A stretch of 64,000 bases of DNA from Branchiostoma floridae (Eukaryota > Chordata > Leptocardii > Amphioxiformes > Branchiostomatidae). Shown here one piece after another: positions 12,301 through 23,461 of the stretch. The DNA is taken from positions 23,254,940-23,318,939 of the forward strand of contig NC_049983.1 in NCBI RefSeq assembly GCF_000003815.2, given 5' to 3'. Within the stretch, counting starts at the first letter, position 1. Every line of letters starts with the position of its first letter. The notes beneath the pieces are model-generated. The model worked only from the letters and a program-made list of their open reading frames with translations. It made no database searches and had not been told where the DNA came from. Made by a program: the position numbers and the translations under genes.

Positions 12301-15300
12301 TGCAGACAGAAAGACGAGCCTGGAGATAGCTACCTATTTTCATGTCTACCTTGCCCCCCCTAAGACATGGAGGTCAAGGGACTAGGTAGGTGTGAATTCT
12401 ACCTGCTTGATGGCCTCCACAGTAGTCATGGTTTTGCCCGTCCCAGGAGGCCCGAAGATGAGGTACGGGGCGGGGCGGGAGGTGCCGGCCACGATGTGCC
12501 GCACCGCCTGGTCTTGCTCCTCATTGTCTCGCAGTAACCGGTCGAAGAAGCTGCAAGAAAGGGAACCGGGGGCCTGAACATCACCGATCACTTCTCTTTT
12601 AGATAATATATACATACTGTTAAAATGTGCTTAAGAATTTGATACATACCATGAAGAAACATGTGTTGTGCCCGAAAGCAACTCCATGTAAAGCCTTCAC
12701 GACGTTTCCCTTACACAGTGATGACACTTTGAAAGTTTGTTCTCATTTCTTTTCTTTTATCAGGCGCTCCGTAATCACCGCAGACGAAAAATGATCAGCA
12801 AATGAAGTAAAAGTTCAGAGAATGAACAAAAAGTAGTGATAGATAGCAGGAAGACACACATATAAAACGAAGGAAACTATTAGTCATCAACAGAAAGTAA
12901 GTTAACGTGGGTCACATAAGGCATCCGGATCGCATAAGGGATAAGGTGATTCTGTGCTACGGTCGTATTTGCTTACAGGCTTTTTCTCCACTTTCTGAGG
13001 TGACCCACCGTGAGACACTTTGTGACTACCGGGCTATTTTGGGGCACGGTCGGACCCCTAGATTTTTTTTTAAAGCTCGGAACCCGCCCGGGGGTACATC
13101 CCCTGGGAGTACCGGTGCAGATGGGGCCGTAGCCATGATAGGTACAAGATGTGTACAAGGTTGCGGTCAAATAGGTACAAGATGTGTACAAGGGTGCGGT
13201 CAAATAGGTCGTGCGATCGTCGTACGATCGCTAACTTTCGGGCAATTCGGAGGACATAAATGCACGTCTCCTGTAAAGTTCAACTGTCTTGGTACCCAAA
13301 ATGCTACCTTGGATCCATGTCGCTGGTTTGTTCTGTCACGGCCTGCTTGAAAATCGCAAAGCATCAAAATCGTACGATGATCGCACGACCTATGTTACCG
13401 TGCCCAAAGAGACAAATGATGATCTCACGTCAGATTTGCGTCTGGATCCCTGAATGGAGGGAACTGCCCCACGGAGGAGGAGTCTGGAAAGAGGACCTGG
13501 TCCATCAGGTTCCTGGTGTGCACTGTCCGGACGGCCCGGTGCTGCAGCTGGAGCGGCAGCCGGTTAAACGTGAACCGCACATCGAACAGCTGGCCTGGAA
13601 GGTACCTGTCCAGAAGCCTGGTAAGGGCGAAAAACAGGTTAAAAAACTGTGCAATGTTTTTTGTGTTTTTGTCTGTCTGTGGAGTGCGTCTTTAAAACGG
13701 CAGTGTAAATGAAGCCACACGTATTTGCATCTTTTTGCTGTTTCTGCTATCATTCTGTGATGCGTTTTAGAGGATCAATGGTTCCATGGTGCATTTGAGC
13801 TACTGGATCAGAAAATATGCAGAACGAAATTCCAGTTACAATCAATTTCTNNNNNNNNNNNNNNNNNNNNNNNNNNNNNNNNNNNNNNNNNNNNNNNNNN
13901 NNNNNNNNNNNNNNNNNNNNNNNNNNNNNNNNNNNNNNNNNNNNNNNNNNTGAGACTAGACCTTCTCCGCAAGGAGGCGGGGAGAGGGGGCAGATGATCT
14001 ACGCAAGCCTGGTCTAGTCTCATATTCTCTCGCGAGATATCGAGACTAGACCATTCTCCGCGTCCAAGATGTGCTGGTAGACATGGAAGATTTGGAGGTA
14101 TCTTCTCTGCCTTTAGTAAGTCACTGTTAGAAGAAAATTGATTGTAACTGTAAACATACGTGACTGATGAACCTCTTCTACGAAAAAAATTCCAAAACGT
14201 TATTGCTCATTAATTATAGCTGAAAATACAAAACGTACCTCCGGTGAAAACCCAGCTTGACTTCGTTGAGCTCGACATGGTGCACGTAGCCCTTGTACCT
14301 AGTCGAGCCGACCTGTCCTCCGTGGCGTTCATGGGCGAACAGATGGTCACCTTTCAACACGGACGGGCGGTTCTCGGCTAATCCTGGGACCTGTTAAAAC
14401 CAAAATACCTGACGATTTATCAATGATACTAAATTATACTTTCAGGTAAGTCTGGTATTGGTATTTACCTAAAATGTCTTTACAAATATCCAGTTACTAA
14501 GTTGAGTTTACTTGAGTTAGACATGTCTAATTATAACCTTCATAGACTTATCCTTAATCGAAACCTAGCTTAAAACAAGAAGGGTAAAACAAATTTGCTA
14601 AGAGTAACTTTGCCATCACTCACTCACTCACTCACTCGTCCTCTTGCACGTGGTGCGTAGAGCCGACTTTCTGTACTATGGTTCTCCACCATCCTCTGTT
14701 CGTGGCTGCTTGCTGCGCCTGGTGGAGAGTGATGTTAATGCTCTGCAGGTCACGGGTTACGACATCCATCCAGCGGGTGCGGGGGGCCCCTCTTGGTCGC
14801 CGCCATCCTGCCTTCTTAGGGTTAAAATCAAGTAGGGCTCTGGTGGGGTGCTCTGGAGGGAGTCGGAGGACGTGCCCGTACCAGCGAACCCTTCTCATGG
14901 CTGCAAGGGAGGAGGCGGGTGGTTGCCCGGTCTGTTCTCTAAGTTCAGTGTTGCGCACGCGCTCGTGCCAGCGGGTGCCCGTGATCCTCCTCAGGGCTCG
15001 AGAGTCAAATCCGTCGAGCCGGGCTGCCAGAGTGTTGTTCATTGCCCAGGTTTCTGAGCCGTACAGGAGGACTGAGATAACTGAGGAGTTGTAGACTCGT
15101 TGTTTGGTCTGCAGGGAGATGTGGCGATGTCGCCAGAGGGGTTTCCACAGGGACTGTAGGACAGCTGAGGCCTGGGCGCGTCGTTGGTTGATCTCGGGTT
15201 TCAGGTCACCAGTCTTGGAGATTATTGACCCAAGGTACTTGAATGCCGAGACGAAGTTCACGGAGCACTGGTTGAAAATGAGGGGCTCAGGGTCAGGGCC

Positions 15301-18298
15301 ATCTCCAATGTGCATGAGCTCAGTCTTGCTCCAGTTGATACTGAGGCCAAGCTTCTTGGCCTCCTCATCGTAGACCGTGAGGGCTTCTAACAGTTGGTCC
15401 AGGCCATCAGTAAGCAGGGAGGTGTCATCCGCATACTCCAGGTCTGCCAGGTTGTACTGTCCAAAGGACACTCCAGGGACCCGTTCGCAGACCTTCGTCA
15501 TCAAGTAGTCAATGACACAGTTGAAGAGGTCCGGGGCAGCCACACATCCCTGTCTGACCCCACTGATGATGGTGACCACTCCGACTCTTTCCCATCACTC
15601 TGACGCNNNNNNNNNNNNNNNNNNNNNNNNNNNNNNNNNNNNNNNNNNNNNNNNNNNNNNNNNNNNNNNNNNNNNNNNNNNNNNNNNNNNNNNNNNNNNN
15701 NNNNNNAGCAGTTTCAGGATCTTCCAGAGGGAGGCGTGGTCAACAGTGTCAAATGCAGCTCGGAGATCTATGAAGGCGATGTAAAGGTGACGGTCCTTTC
15801 TGAACTCCCGAGCCTTCTCGATAGCCAAACGGAGTGCGGAGATATGGTCCGTAGTAGAACGGTTTGGCATAAATCCTGCCTGTTGTGGGCGCCGTCTGCT
15901 CCTGATGGCGGGGATGGCTCTGGTGAGAAGGATGCGGGTGAAAAGCTTTCCTGGGATGGAGAGTAGGGTGATGCCCCTGTGGTTACTGCATACCAGCTGG
16001 TCTCCCTTCCTTTTCCAGAACGGTAGGATGATCCCTCGTCTCCAGTCATCAGGGAGTGTCTCCAGGATCCACACATGGTTCACTATCTGGGTGAGCCACT
16101 GAATCATGTGATCCCCTCCTGCCTTCAGCATCTCAGCCGTAATGTTGCAGATCCCAGGGGCTTTCCCGTTCTTCAGTTTACCCAGAGCGACCTTCACCTC
16201 GTCCGGAGTGACAGGTGTGATGGGACAGTCTGAGTTTGTGGCATCTGTTGCGCTAGCTGCTGCAGAAAGTGTGGGGTCCTCAGGTACTGGTGGGTGGTTA
16301 AGCAACTGGCTGAAATGCTCTTTCCATCGGTGGATGCAGTCAGCCTCGGTGGAGATGATGTTGCCAGCACTGTCTTTTATGAGGAAGCTACGTTGTCGGG
16401 GGCCTGCCTTGGCTTGGCGTAGGAGCCTGTAGACTTGTCTCTGGTCATTCCGCTCTGCCGCAGCTTCTAGCTTTGCCGCTTGATCCGACCAGTACTTCTC
16501 ACGGTCCTGGCGAATAGCAATGTTGCGGATTCCGTTGAGCCGACGATACTCCGTCAGGTCTCCACGTAAGCGTGCAGCACGGCGAGAGTCAATGATGTCA
16601 AGGGTCTCAGGCGAGATCCAGGGTTGCTTGGGGGAGGGTCTGCACTTGCCAACTGTTTCCTCAGCCGCTTTGTGGACTTCTGATTTGAAGAGCTGCCAGT
16701 CCGTCGTGTCATCCATCGCTAAGGCGCTGTATCTGTTGGAGATGGCACAGCTGTAGGACTCTTGGATTAAAGGGTCCTTGAGTCGGGAGGAGTCAATTCG
16801 GGCTTGCTTTTTGGAAGACGGGTCAGCTTTAAGCTTGAGTCGCATGTGGGCCATCAGCAGTCTGTGGTCTGTGTTGCCGAGCTGGGCACCTCTATAGACT
16901 CGACAGTTGGTGATGAAAGACTTCCAGCGGTTGGAGATGAGGATGTGGTCGATGGCTTTTCTGGTTCTTCCATCGGGGCTGTACCAAGTCCAGTGATGGA
17001 TCCTCTTGCGTGGAAACCAGGTGTCAGCAATGCAGAGGTTTGTAGCTCTACAGAGTTCCAATAGGCGGTTGCCATTATCGTTGGTAGTTGTGTCTACAGA
17101 TATGGGGCCGATCGCATCCTGCTGGGTAAGGGAGCGGGCGTTTGCTGACAGGGTGGCATTGGCATCAGTAAGAACCAGGGTGATGTCATGCGGTGGAGCA
17201 TCTTGGACAGCTTCCTGCAGCTGGTCGTAGAACGTGTCCTTGTCAGTATCCTCCGCTACCTCTGTTGGTGCGTAGGCGACAATGACTGTCATCTTTCCAT
17301 GGGTGTGAAGGAGACGAGCTGTAAGCAGTCTGTCAGAGATAGGTTTCCAGCTGATGAGTGATCCTCTCAGCCGTGAGGGAATGGCTAGGGCTACACCATA
17401 GAGGCCGGTTCTGTCCTCCGGGCCGCTCCATATGAAGGTGTGGTCTCCGACAATGGTCTCTCCTGAGCCGGGCCATCTGGTTTCGCAGATGCCCGTCAGA
17501 CTGAGGTGATATTTGGTAAGTTCGTGTGACAGAAGTGTTGCATACCCTGTACGAAGAAGGGTTTGTACGTTCCACGTTGCAACGCGGACCTTATTACGGA
17601 AATTCAGTACTCGTTTGTCGTCAACACGCAGTGGTCGATTCCGAGAAAGGTCAGTCCTAATACTTCCAGTCGGTGTCGTTACATCTAGTTTAATCCTGGC
17701 GCTAGTTCAGGGAATCTTCATAGTTTTGCAAATACATGTGTTGCATTTGGTGTATATGTATGTTGTATGTATATCGTACGTTGTATACATGTATATGTCG
17801 TATGTATGTTGCATGTATGTCGTAGGTTGCATGTATTTCGTATATATTTTGTATGTGTGTCGTATGCTGTATGTATATATCTAATATAAAAATTTATATG
17901 CCATCTATGTATGTTAGGTTCACACCTAATACAAACCTGCAGAGAGAGAAGCCGAGGGTTGGTGTCTCTGTTCATGACTGTATTCTTCAGGTCATACGTC
18001 TTAATGTCCACTTCCATCTGGATCTCTTCGATGTGCAGAAGTTTACCGAAGCGGATGCCGTACTCTCCGCGTGGTAGGTCTTGGAAGGTACCGAATGAAA
18101 TTGACAACTCCGTCCTGTTAAGTTCATCATAAAGTCGAAAGTATTAACTTAAAGATATAACATGAAATTCTAAGAAATAAACTACCAGAGAGAGTAGGCA
18201 TTCGTCAGTCTCGAAAGACTATGAATAGTACACTATGCGTTTGTACAATATCTCTCTATATACACATACATACATACATATATATCTATATCTATCTA

Positions 18299-18390
<92 letters not shown>

Positions 18391-21300
18391 ACAAAATATG
18401 TTTACTATTTGCGAAGAAAAGCCGTAATTGTTTTCAAACATTACTATGAGTAGGTTGGTCTAAAGTTAGGAGCTGTAGAATAACGAGAAATAGACACATG
18501 CATGACGGATCAAGACTTTTTCTGAAGATTCTTCTTACCTGAGACCTTCTTCATTTCTCCTCGCGATTTGGCGACGAACGTCGGAGGAAATGCGGTACTG
18601 GTCGAGTCGATCCATGACCAGGCCGTTTCTCGTTGGTCTGGAAATTAAACGTATCAGATGATAGGAGGTTAACATGCATCGTTTATTCTTTGATACACAG
18701 ACCTGCGATGATGAACACCTCGTGGAATCCCGTTGACATCAGAGGGGTGGTCTGATAACCATGAAAATATTGTCCTGACACATCTGATATCAAACATGGT
18801 AACATATTATATAGATGAAACATTGATAGACTTTCGGGTGGTAAGATACACAACGCAACAATATTAATGACAGGCAACTGGATAAGTATTGTAAACTGTC
18901 AGACCTTTCAGACAGCTTTACGTTATCTGGTAATATCAGGTAAAACTGTTAGTCAAATGCAGTTATCGCTGCCAGGGAGCTATCTTTGCGATATGCTGAC
19001 TCTATATTTGCAGCTTTTCCTGTCAGACTTATGGCGTCCTAGCAGGACAATCTGCTCCGTTATACTTACGGGTCCGGCCTCTCCCCGTCCACCTCCTCGT
19101 CGAAGCGTAAGAATTCGTCACGCTCGTCCACCTGTGGTTTTGTGTAGGGTGCAACGGGTCTCAAGGCGCGGATGACGTCATCCGTGACGCCGACAGACAG
19201 GAACCTGTGAGGGCACGCCGTGGAGTGGCAATGAGCTGAATCGCGGTTTAAAGTGAGCATGCGCAGGGAGAGGCATCGTCGCGAGGAATGTGTCAAAGGT
19301 GAAAGACAAAACAAAACATGTATAGACATATGTCCGAACAAGATGTATTTGTAGGAACTTTCACTCCTGACATTACCCACAATGCATCTCGCCGCGCCTG
19401 CGCACTTTAAACCTCGAACCGGCTTATTATTACTAGTATAGTCATTTGAACTCGTATTCCCATGTTAAAGAACCCACCACCTCCTACTGCTTGGCAGAAG
19501 ATGGGAACGCTCCGTTTGCGCCTTGGCCAAAAATTAATTTGTCCCTGGCTTTACACAACATGTACTTACAGCAAGTACAGAACTATGATTTAAGACAATT
19601 TATCAGTTATTGTTTACAAAAAAAAATTCATTTTAAACAATCAGAGTACAAACCTAGCGATGTGGAAATTCCTGTTATCTGACGGACGTTCAAAGTCAAA
19701 GACGACAGGGACGAAGTGGCGGGTGTATCCCCTGATGGAGCGGATGCGAAGTTCGATACTGTATTCCTCTCCTAGTATACAAACGAAATCAAACAAAGAG
19801 ATCATTGCAGTGCGCTCGGGTAAGCGCTCAGCAATAAAACTATCAAATTTCGTTAGAAAGAACGCATTATCATTGAATTGTATTTCTTATTTCATCAAAT
19901 TAGAGATGCAAAATTATTTTCATTATTGACTAAAATGTGGATAGATTCAAACTTCAATTCTTTTTCTGAACTCAGAGTCCCGTCTAATACATTCAATGGT
20001 TATACTTTTATACAACAAGAGAACAAAGCAAATATATCTTTAAATTGCTAACCTGGCCTAAGAACGTGCGTCTTGTCTCCATTTGTCACACGGTGTCTAT
20101 CCCTCAGCGTAAACTTTGGAATGTTCCATATCATGACGCAGCCAACAAACGCGACGGGGTAGTAGTGTCCCGTATTCCTCAGGGTCAGGTGTGTGACGAA
20201 ATCTCTCCTCTGATTTCTCTGAAAGTTGATGTCGATCTTCCCGTCCTCGCAGTCAAAGTCGCAGCTAACTTTGATGTTGAACTTATCTTTCACCAGGATT
20301 CCTCTAAAGGAGATGCATTGAAATGCATTATCAGAAATCAATAATACAATATTGCTTTATTTTCTCGGCCTGAATTCAATGATTTTGATATCTAAAATGT
20401 GCAGAACTTTACAACCGCAGGGCAGAGTTCTTCTTCTTTGTTTCTTCTTCTTTCGTTTGAGGCTACCGACTTCAACATGCTGAAGATTCTGTAGCCTGTA
20501 TATAGACTGTAAGTTTTTTATCCACTCACACCAGGAAGGTCCCCTACCCTTTTCGATAAGTGTGGAGGGTTCGAATTATTTTACGTGCTTGGGTGTGGCT
20601 CTCCCCATACACGTATACTAACCAATTTGCTGGTATCTTGCCAACATGCATATACATGTAGTTGGTATCAATACAATGTTTCTTACCCTTATGTAAAGAA
20701 ATGAAAACGTATGACATGAAACGCTAGAAGTCAAAGCATCGACAGGGGTGACGACAACATATCGCTCCTTTAAGATAAAAGCATCCCAAGTTACCTGCTT
20801 GTCTTAAGCCACCCCAGAAGTATTTGTTCCCTTAACACTGGGTCATCAGGCAGCGCCCTCTCGGTTTCTTCAGCGCCGTCTTCAGACAGAACTGGATTTC
20901 GCTCTCTGGTAATGATGATGTTCAGTCTATTTGGGGCGAAGCAAACCTTTCTCTGCCGTCTCAACATGCGAAACACCTCGGAAAATGGTGTTCCCGTGCG
21001 ACGTCTGGAATTTCTGCCAAGTTTGTATCTGGTGTAGGCCACCTCGTACTTTTCCTTCAGCGCTTGCTTTGAGACGACGTTGGTGATGCCTTGTTCTCTC
21101 AAGAAGTACAGAAACTCTGTCCCCTCAGCCCTTCTAGCGCATACCTGGCACAGCCCTTATAAGAGAGACAGAAATAACATTAGTGAACTGATCAAATCCA
21201 AGTCTAGTATATCTCATTTTACTTTACTCACTGTTAGGTGTGACGGGTCGTTCAGTGTAATATAACCAGCTGCTGCCGCGTCGCGTGCCTGCGAAGCTGG

Positions 21301-22586
21301 GTGTTACGCCGAAGGGCGGTTATGCCGATAATATAGATACAGATACTTTTACTCAACTAGACTCTATCCTAAAGCAGAGGTACACATCTCACGCCATACA
21401 TGTACTTAACTGTTGCAAAGGCTAGCTTGACATACAACGACACTTACAGTAACTGTACATAACGTTTCGTTATACCCAGTAACACAAAAAGGTATGTTGA
21501 AACGTAGTTCTCTCCAGAACATCGAAAATTTCCTTGTTGGATTGTATGGCATAATGTAAGTAGAAAGAAGCAACCAATAATGATAATTTGGCATTTATTC
21601 CCTAGATGTAACGTAGTACACTTATTTCATCATATGACTAATGTACTGTGAGAGAGTGCCTAATTTTTCGACCTTAAGCGAAAGCCCAGGGACAAAAGAC
21701 TTCCGCACGTACCGGTGCGAAAGTCTATCTATTAGCAATGTACAATTTAGGCGCCCATCTATAGTAGAGTATGCCCAACCGATTTCTGAACACCAAACAG
21801 TACAATTCATGTTGACAAACACGCTTACTTCATAAGAATGTAATCCTGCGTTCTTCACCTGCAAACTTGCAGTATTTGTCTTTGTGGCCTTGACAACCGG
21901 GCATTGTTGTGCCTACACGTTCTCATTAAAGACTAGATGAAATGAAAATGTATCTTTATTTATCTAGCGATTGTTTGATTTCTATCTCATGATTTCTATC
22001 TCATGATATCGCTTGAAATCAGCCAAACCGGTCACCTGAGAAGCGTAAGTGCACGTCAAAGACAATGCAAACACCTGCGACAGAGAAAAAGCTCGGTATT
22101 CATCACCAGGTAAGAAAACACCGCCGAAGAAAGGCCCCTGGGCGGTTAAAAGCGTGGCTCGTCACGGGGGCGTGGCACTCACAAGCGCAATGACCTTTGT
22201 TATTTATCAAACAGAAAAAAGACTCATGACAATACCGAAGTCGTCAAAAGTAGAATTGCTTGCTTAGGTGCTTGTTGCTTTGTAATAATGTTTTACAAGG
22301 GGGTGCCGAACGTGCATGACATTAGGAAAGGAAGGGTTGTGGTAACGTGACCACTCGGGGGGTCAGGGTCATCCGCGCGCGCGCGCAGCCGTCAGGGTAT
22401 CAATTACATGTTTATATGTATACACTGCTAGGAAATCGAGCAGCACTTATAGATTATTCCTACCATAGGCGTGTAACTGTGTAGTCTCGACAGAGTCATA
22501 TACTTAAGCCATTAAACATTTTACCACCTCTCGTTTTCCACACACGCAAACACTCACGTTCACGCACGCACACACGCACGCATACG

Positions 22587-22683
<97 letters not shown>

Positions 22684-23128
22684 GCACACACGCACACACG
22701 CACGCACGCACATGCGCACTTTTACACACACATAAGACAGGTATCGTACCTCCACGCCGACGACCTCTATTAGGCGGGGCCGTGCAATTTGCATGGTAGC
22801 TAGCGTACAAGTCATCATCGTGTGTGTTGACCGCGGCCGTTTCCTCCCCACTCTCTTCGCCTGCTGGGCGTGAAGAAGTGGGGAAAAACAGAATATTAAC
22901 TTGGTGGTTCCGTCTACGCCGGTAGTCGATTTCAATCATGCCCCGATTCGACAGAGCACGTAGAACACTGCTGAAGGACGTCCCTACCCGACGGCGACCT
23001 CCAGGTCTTGATTCGGTGTACTGTCCGTTATAGATCACCATGAGTGATTGCTTCCTGAACACCTGTTGACCGCTGAACTGGCGGCCCAGGTAACTCAGAA
23101 ATTCTCTGCCCTCCGCCAAAGTCGCCAT
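6334..23128 (-). CDS. MOV10: Gene A: MOV10-like SF1 RNA helicase, 1,123 aa, 19 exons
   Basis: Exons in coding order: 23128-22750, 21155-20795, 20303-20053, 19771-19654, 19204-19070, 18637-18539, 18114-17937, 14390-14239, 13617-13429, 12550-12403, 12125-11961, 11523-11414, 11006-10807, 10466-10303, 9694-9452, 8717-8529, 8355-8267, 7714-7599, 6419-6334. All junctions are GT-AG and phase-consistent; 3,372 nt in total. Visible helicase motifs: GPPGTGKT about residues 654-661, [12 protein letters not shown] (Ia), DESGH 779-783 (II), GDPKQLGPV 809-817 (III), RNYRSHP (IV), [12 protein letters not shown] 985-996 (V), [10 protein letters not shown] 1028-1037 (VI). The C-terminus ends EDPEWRHED, like vertebrate MOV10. 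Two copies of the N-terminal domain (about residues 5-80 and 136-210) precede the MOV10 N-terminal region. The chosen ATG at 23128 has G at -3 and +4; an in-frame ATG lies upstream at 23173. MOV10 unwinds RNA with UPF1/Argonaute partners and restricts retroelements; function here is by homology. The intron 17936-14391 holds a LINE and both assembly gaps. Confidence 0.9.
7095..7405. repeat. Interspersed repeat R2, copy 1
   Basis: About 300 bases, GC-rich, sharing ATTTGTCC.GGTGGACT, a GGATACC word, CCACGTAGG and CCC.TTTTTC.AATTGT with 29997-30245 in the same order. It lies in the last intron of gene A. The second copy contains a tRNA A-box-like GTAGTTCAATTGGTAG, so a tRNA-derived SINE is possible but unproved. 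Confidence 0.55.
8875..8955 (-). pseudogene. Partial duplicate of gene A exon end ([12 protein letters not shown])
   Basis: On the minus strand this reads [22 protein letters not shown] followed by a GT donor, matching the 3' third of the real exon 9694-9452 ([18 protein letters not shown]). The surrounding intron sequence is also duplicated: TTTCCTC.ATATTTTT.CTGG occurs near 8800 and again near 9030. It has no acceptor and would not make a complete exon; it is a relic of a local tandem duplication of about 230 bases. Confidence 0.7.
10712..10753 (-). ncRNA. Hammerhead-like motif, degenerate
   Basis: On the minus strand CTTGAGAAAGAC, a short loop, then GTCGAAACCGGTCGAATTCC. The AGAC/GTC stem and the GAAA box fit a hammerhead core, while the CUGANGA box is disrupted by an extra T. 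It lies in a gene A intron and is inferred to be a Penelope-type relic. Confidence 0.3.
11562..11640 (+). repeat. Interspersed repeat R1, copy 1
   Basis: Shares TTCGGCGTAACAC, CCAGCTTCGCAGGCA and GCGGCAGCAGCTGGTTATAT with the reverse complement of 21241-21330, and the middle part with 54939-54985. It is a short dispersed element of unknown class in a gene A intron. Confidence 0.65.
13204..13393. mobile_element. Small inverted-repeat element (MITE-like)
   Basis: Ends are inverted copies: ATAGGTCGTGCGATCGTCGT at the left and its near-perfect reverse complement at 13369-13393 (one mismatch in about 25). The interior has no coding sequence. Just before it, a 27-base unit (GGTACAAGATGTGTACAAGG) is duplicated at 13139-13200. 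It sits in a gene A intron. Confidence 0.7.
13833..14150. repeat. Inverted repeat spanning an assembly gap
   Basis: CAGTTACAATCAATTTCT at 13833-13850 is repeated in inverted orientation at 14131-14150. The 100-N gap (13851-13950) starts immediately after the left arm. Inside, TGAGACTAGACC at 13951 and GGTCTAGTCTCA ending near 14022 form another inverted pair. A foldback that interfered with assembly is the likely explanation. Confidence 0.6.
13851..13950. other. Assembly gap (100 N)
   Basis: Exactly 100 N, probably of arbitrary length, in a gene A intron. Confidence 1.
14632..17690 (-). CDS. LINE ORF: apurinic-type endonuclease and reverse transcriptase
   Basis: The frame opens near 17690 without a visible ATG. 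N-terminal endonuclease signatures are [35 protein letters not shown] (first ATG in frame at 17292), AIDHILIS and NTDHRLL. The reverse transcriptase starts with [11 protein letters not shown] and [15 protein letters not shown], has the block A aspartate in [12 protein letters not shown], then loses sequence in the N gap at 15607-15706. It resumes with GVRQGC and [10 protein letters not shown]; the catalytic YADD is encoded at about 15435-15424. The C-terminal region has [28 protein letters not shown] and [11 protein letters not shown]. No frameshift or stop interrupts either half, suggesting recent insertion. Whether the gap hides a lesion cannot be seen. Confidence 0.85.
15607..15706. other. 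Assembly gap (100 N) inside the LINE ORF
   Basis: Exactly 100 N. It removes RT sequence between block A (AFDTVDH) and the GVRQGC block. Confidence 1.
17745..17885. repeat. Imperfect TGTATG/TCGTATG microsatellite
   Basis: Irregular repetition of GTATGT, GTCGTATG and TTGTATG words, directly downstream (in gene sense) of the gene A exon 18114-17937. Confidence 0.75.
18255..18392. repeat. Compound microsatellite (ACAT)n(CTAT)n(TA)n(GA)n
   Basis: Consecutive runs of ACAT, TATC, TA and GA. Open frames across it are simple-repeat artefacts. Confidence 0.9.
19378..19445. repeat. Interspersed repeat R3, copy 1
   Basis: CCACAATGCA, TGCGCA, TTTAAACC and GAACCGGCTTATT occur in the same order at 32862-32930. 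It lies in the gene A-specific intron 19205-19653. Confidence 0.5.
21241..21330 (-). repeat. Interspersed repeat R1, copy 2
   Basis: Reverse complement of the 11562-11640 element: TTCGGCGTAACACCCAGC, GCAGGCACGCG, GGCAGCAGCTGGTTATAT. It lies in the intron between the two N-terminal exons of gene A. Confidence 0.65.
22575..22735. repeat. (CA)n microsatellite
   Basis: A long CA dinucleotide run with a few ACGC variants at both ends, immediately after the donor (22749) of gene A exon 1. Confidence 0.95.
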
Positions 23129-23461
23129 TTCTCCGTGCTCCAAATGCAAGATCTTGTGAAGAGCAAGGCGCAAAGAGGTAACTCAAGATGGCGATAGAGT
23201 ATTATGTTTGTCAACAAACCATGGACATTATGTAAGACACACCTGCACTTGGGCAAGTCCATTATTTTGCCCAAGCAGCGCCGGACAGGAAGTAGTACTA
23301 GAATATATATATCCAGTCACCAATTCGTGAAGTTTGTATTGCATTATTTGTCCTGGTGGCAAGTTTAAGAAGGAAAAAGGATTCGTCATCGATTATTGTT
23401 AGCAAATTACATTTTAACCATTCACCCTTTGGGGTAGAAAATGTACTATTCCAGAACAACT
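23129..23461. other. 5' flank of gene A
   Basis: About 330 bases between the gene A start codon and the left end of the 4.8 kb inverted-repeat element. Any core promoter and 5' UTR of gene A must lie here or inside the element. No clear TATA box stands out; ATATATAT occurs near 23304. Confidence 0.4.

Larger units (their letters stand above)
14605..17700 (-). mobile_element. Non-LTR retrotransposon (APE endonuclease + RT, RTE-like), nearly full length
   Basis: Minus-strand LINE inserted in the gene A intron between the exons 18114-17937 and 14390-14239, in the same orientation as the gene. It carries one long endonuclease/reverse transcriptase frame broken only by a 100-N gap, almost no 3' UTR, and ends in (GAGT)n near 14616-14637; the stop codon lies at the start of this tail. 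A very short 3' UTR with a simple-repeat tail and the C-terminal WYGHVLRLP-type segment suit the RTE or a related clade; the clade call is tentative. The 5' end is probably truncated near 17700, where an in-frame stop is met upstream of the endonuclease start and no ATG is seen. Confidence 0.85.

Noticed and set aside
14678-17230. Plus-strand open frames over the LINE
   Set aside because: Antisense shadows of the EN-RT frame.
22370-22390. Short GCGCGC run as a regulatory CpG island
   Set aside because: Too short and isolated.
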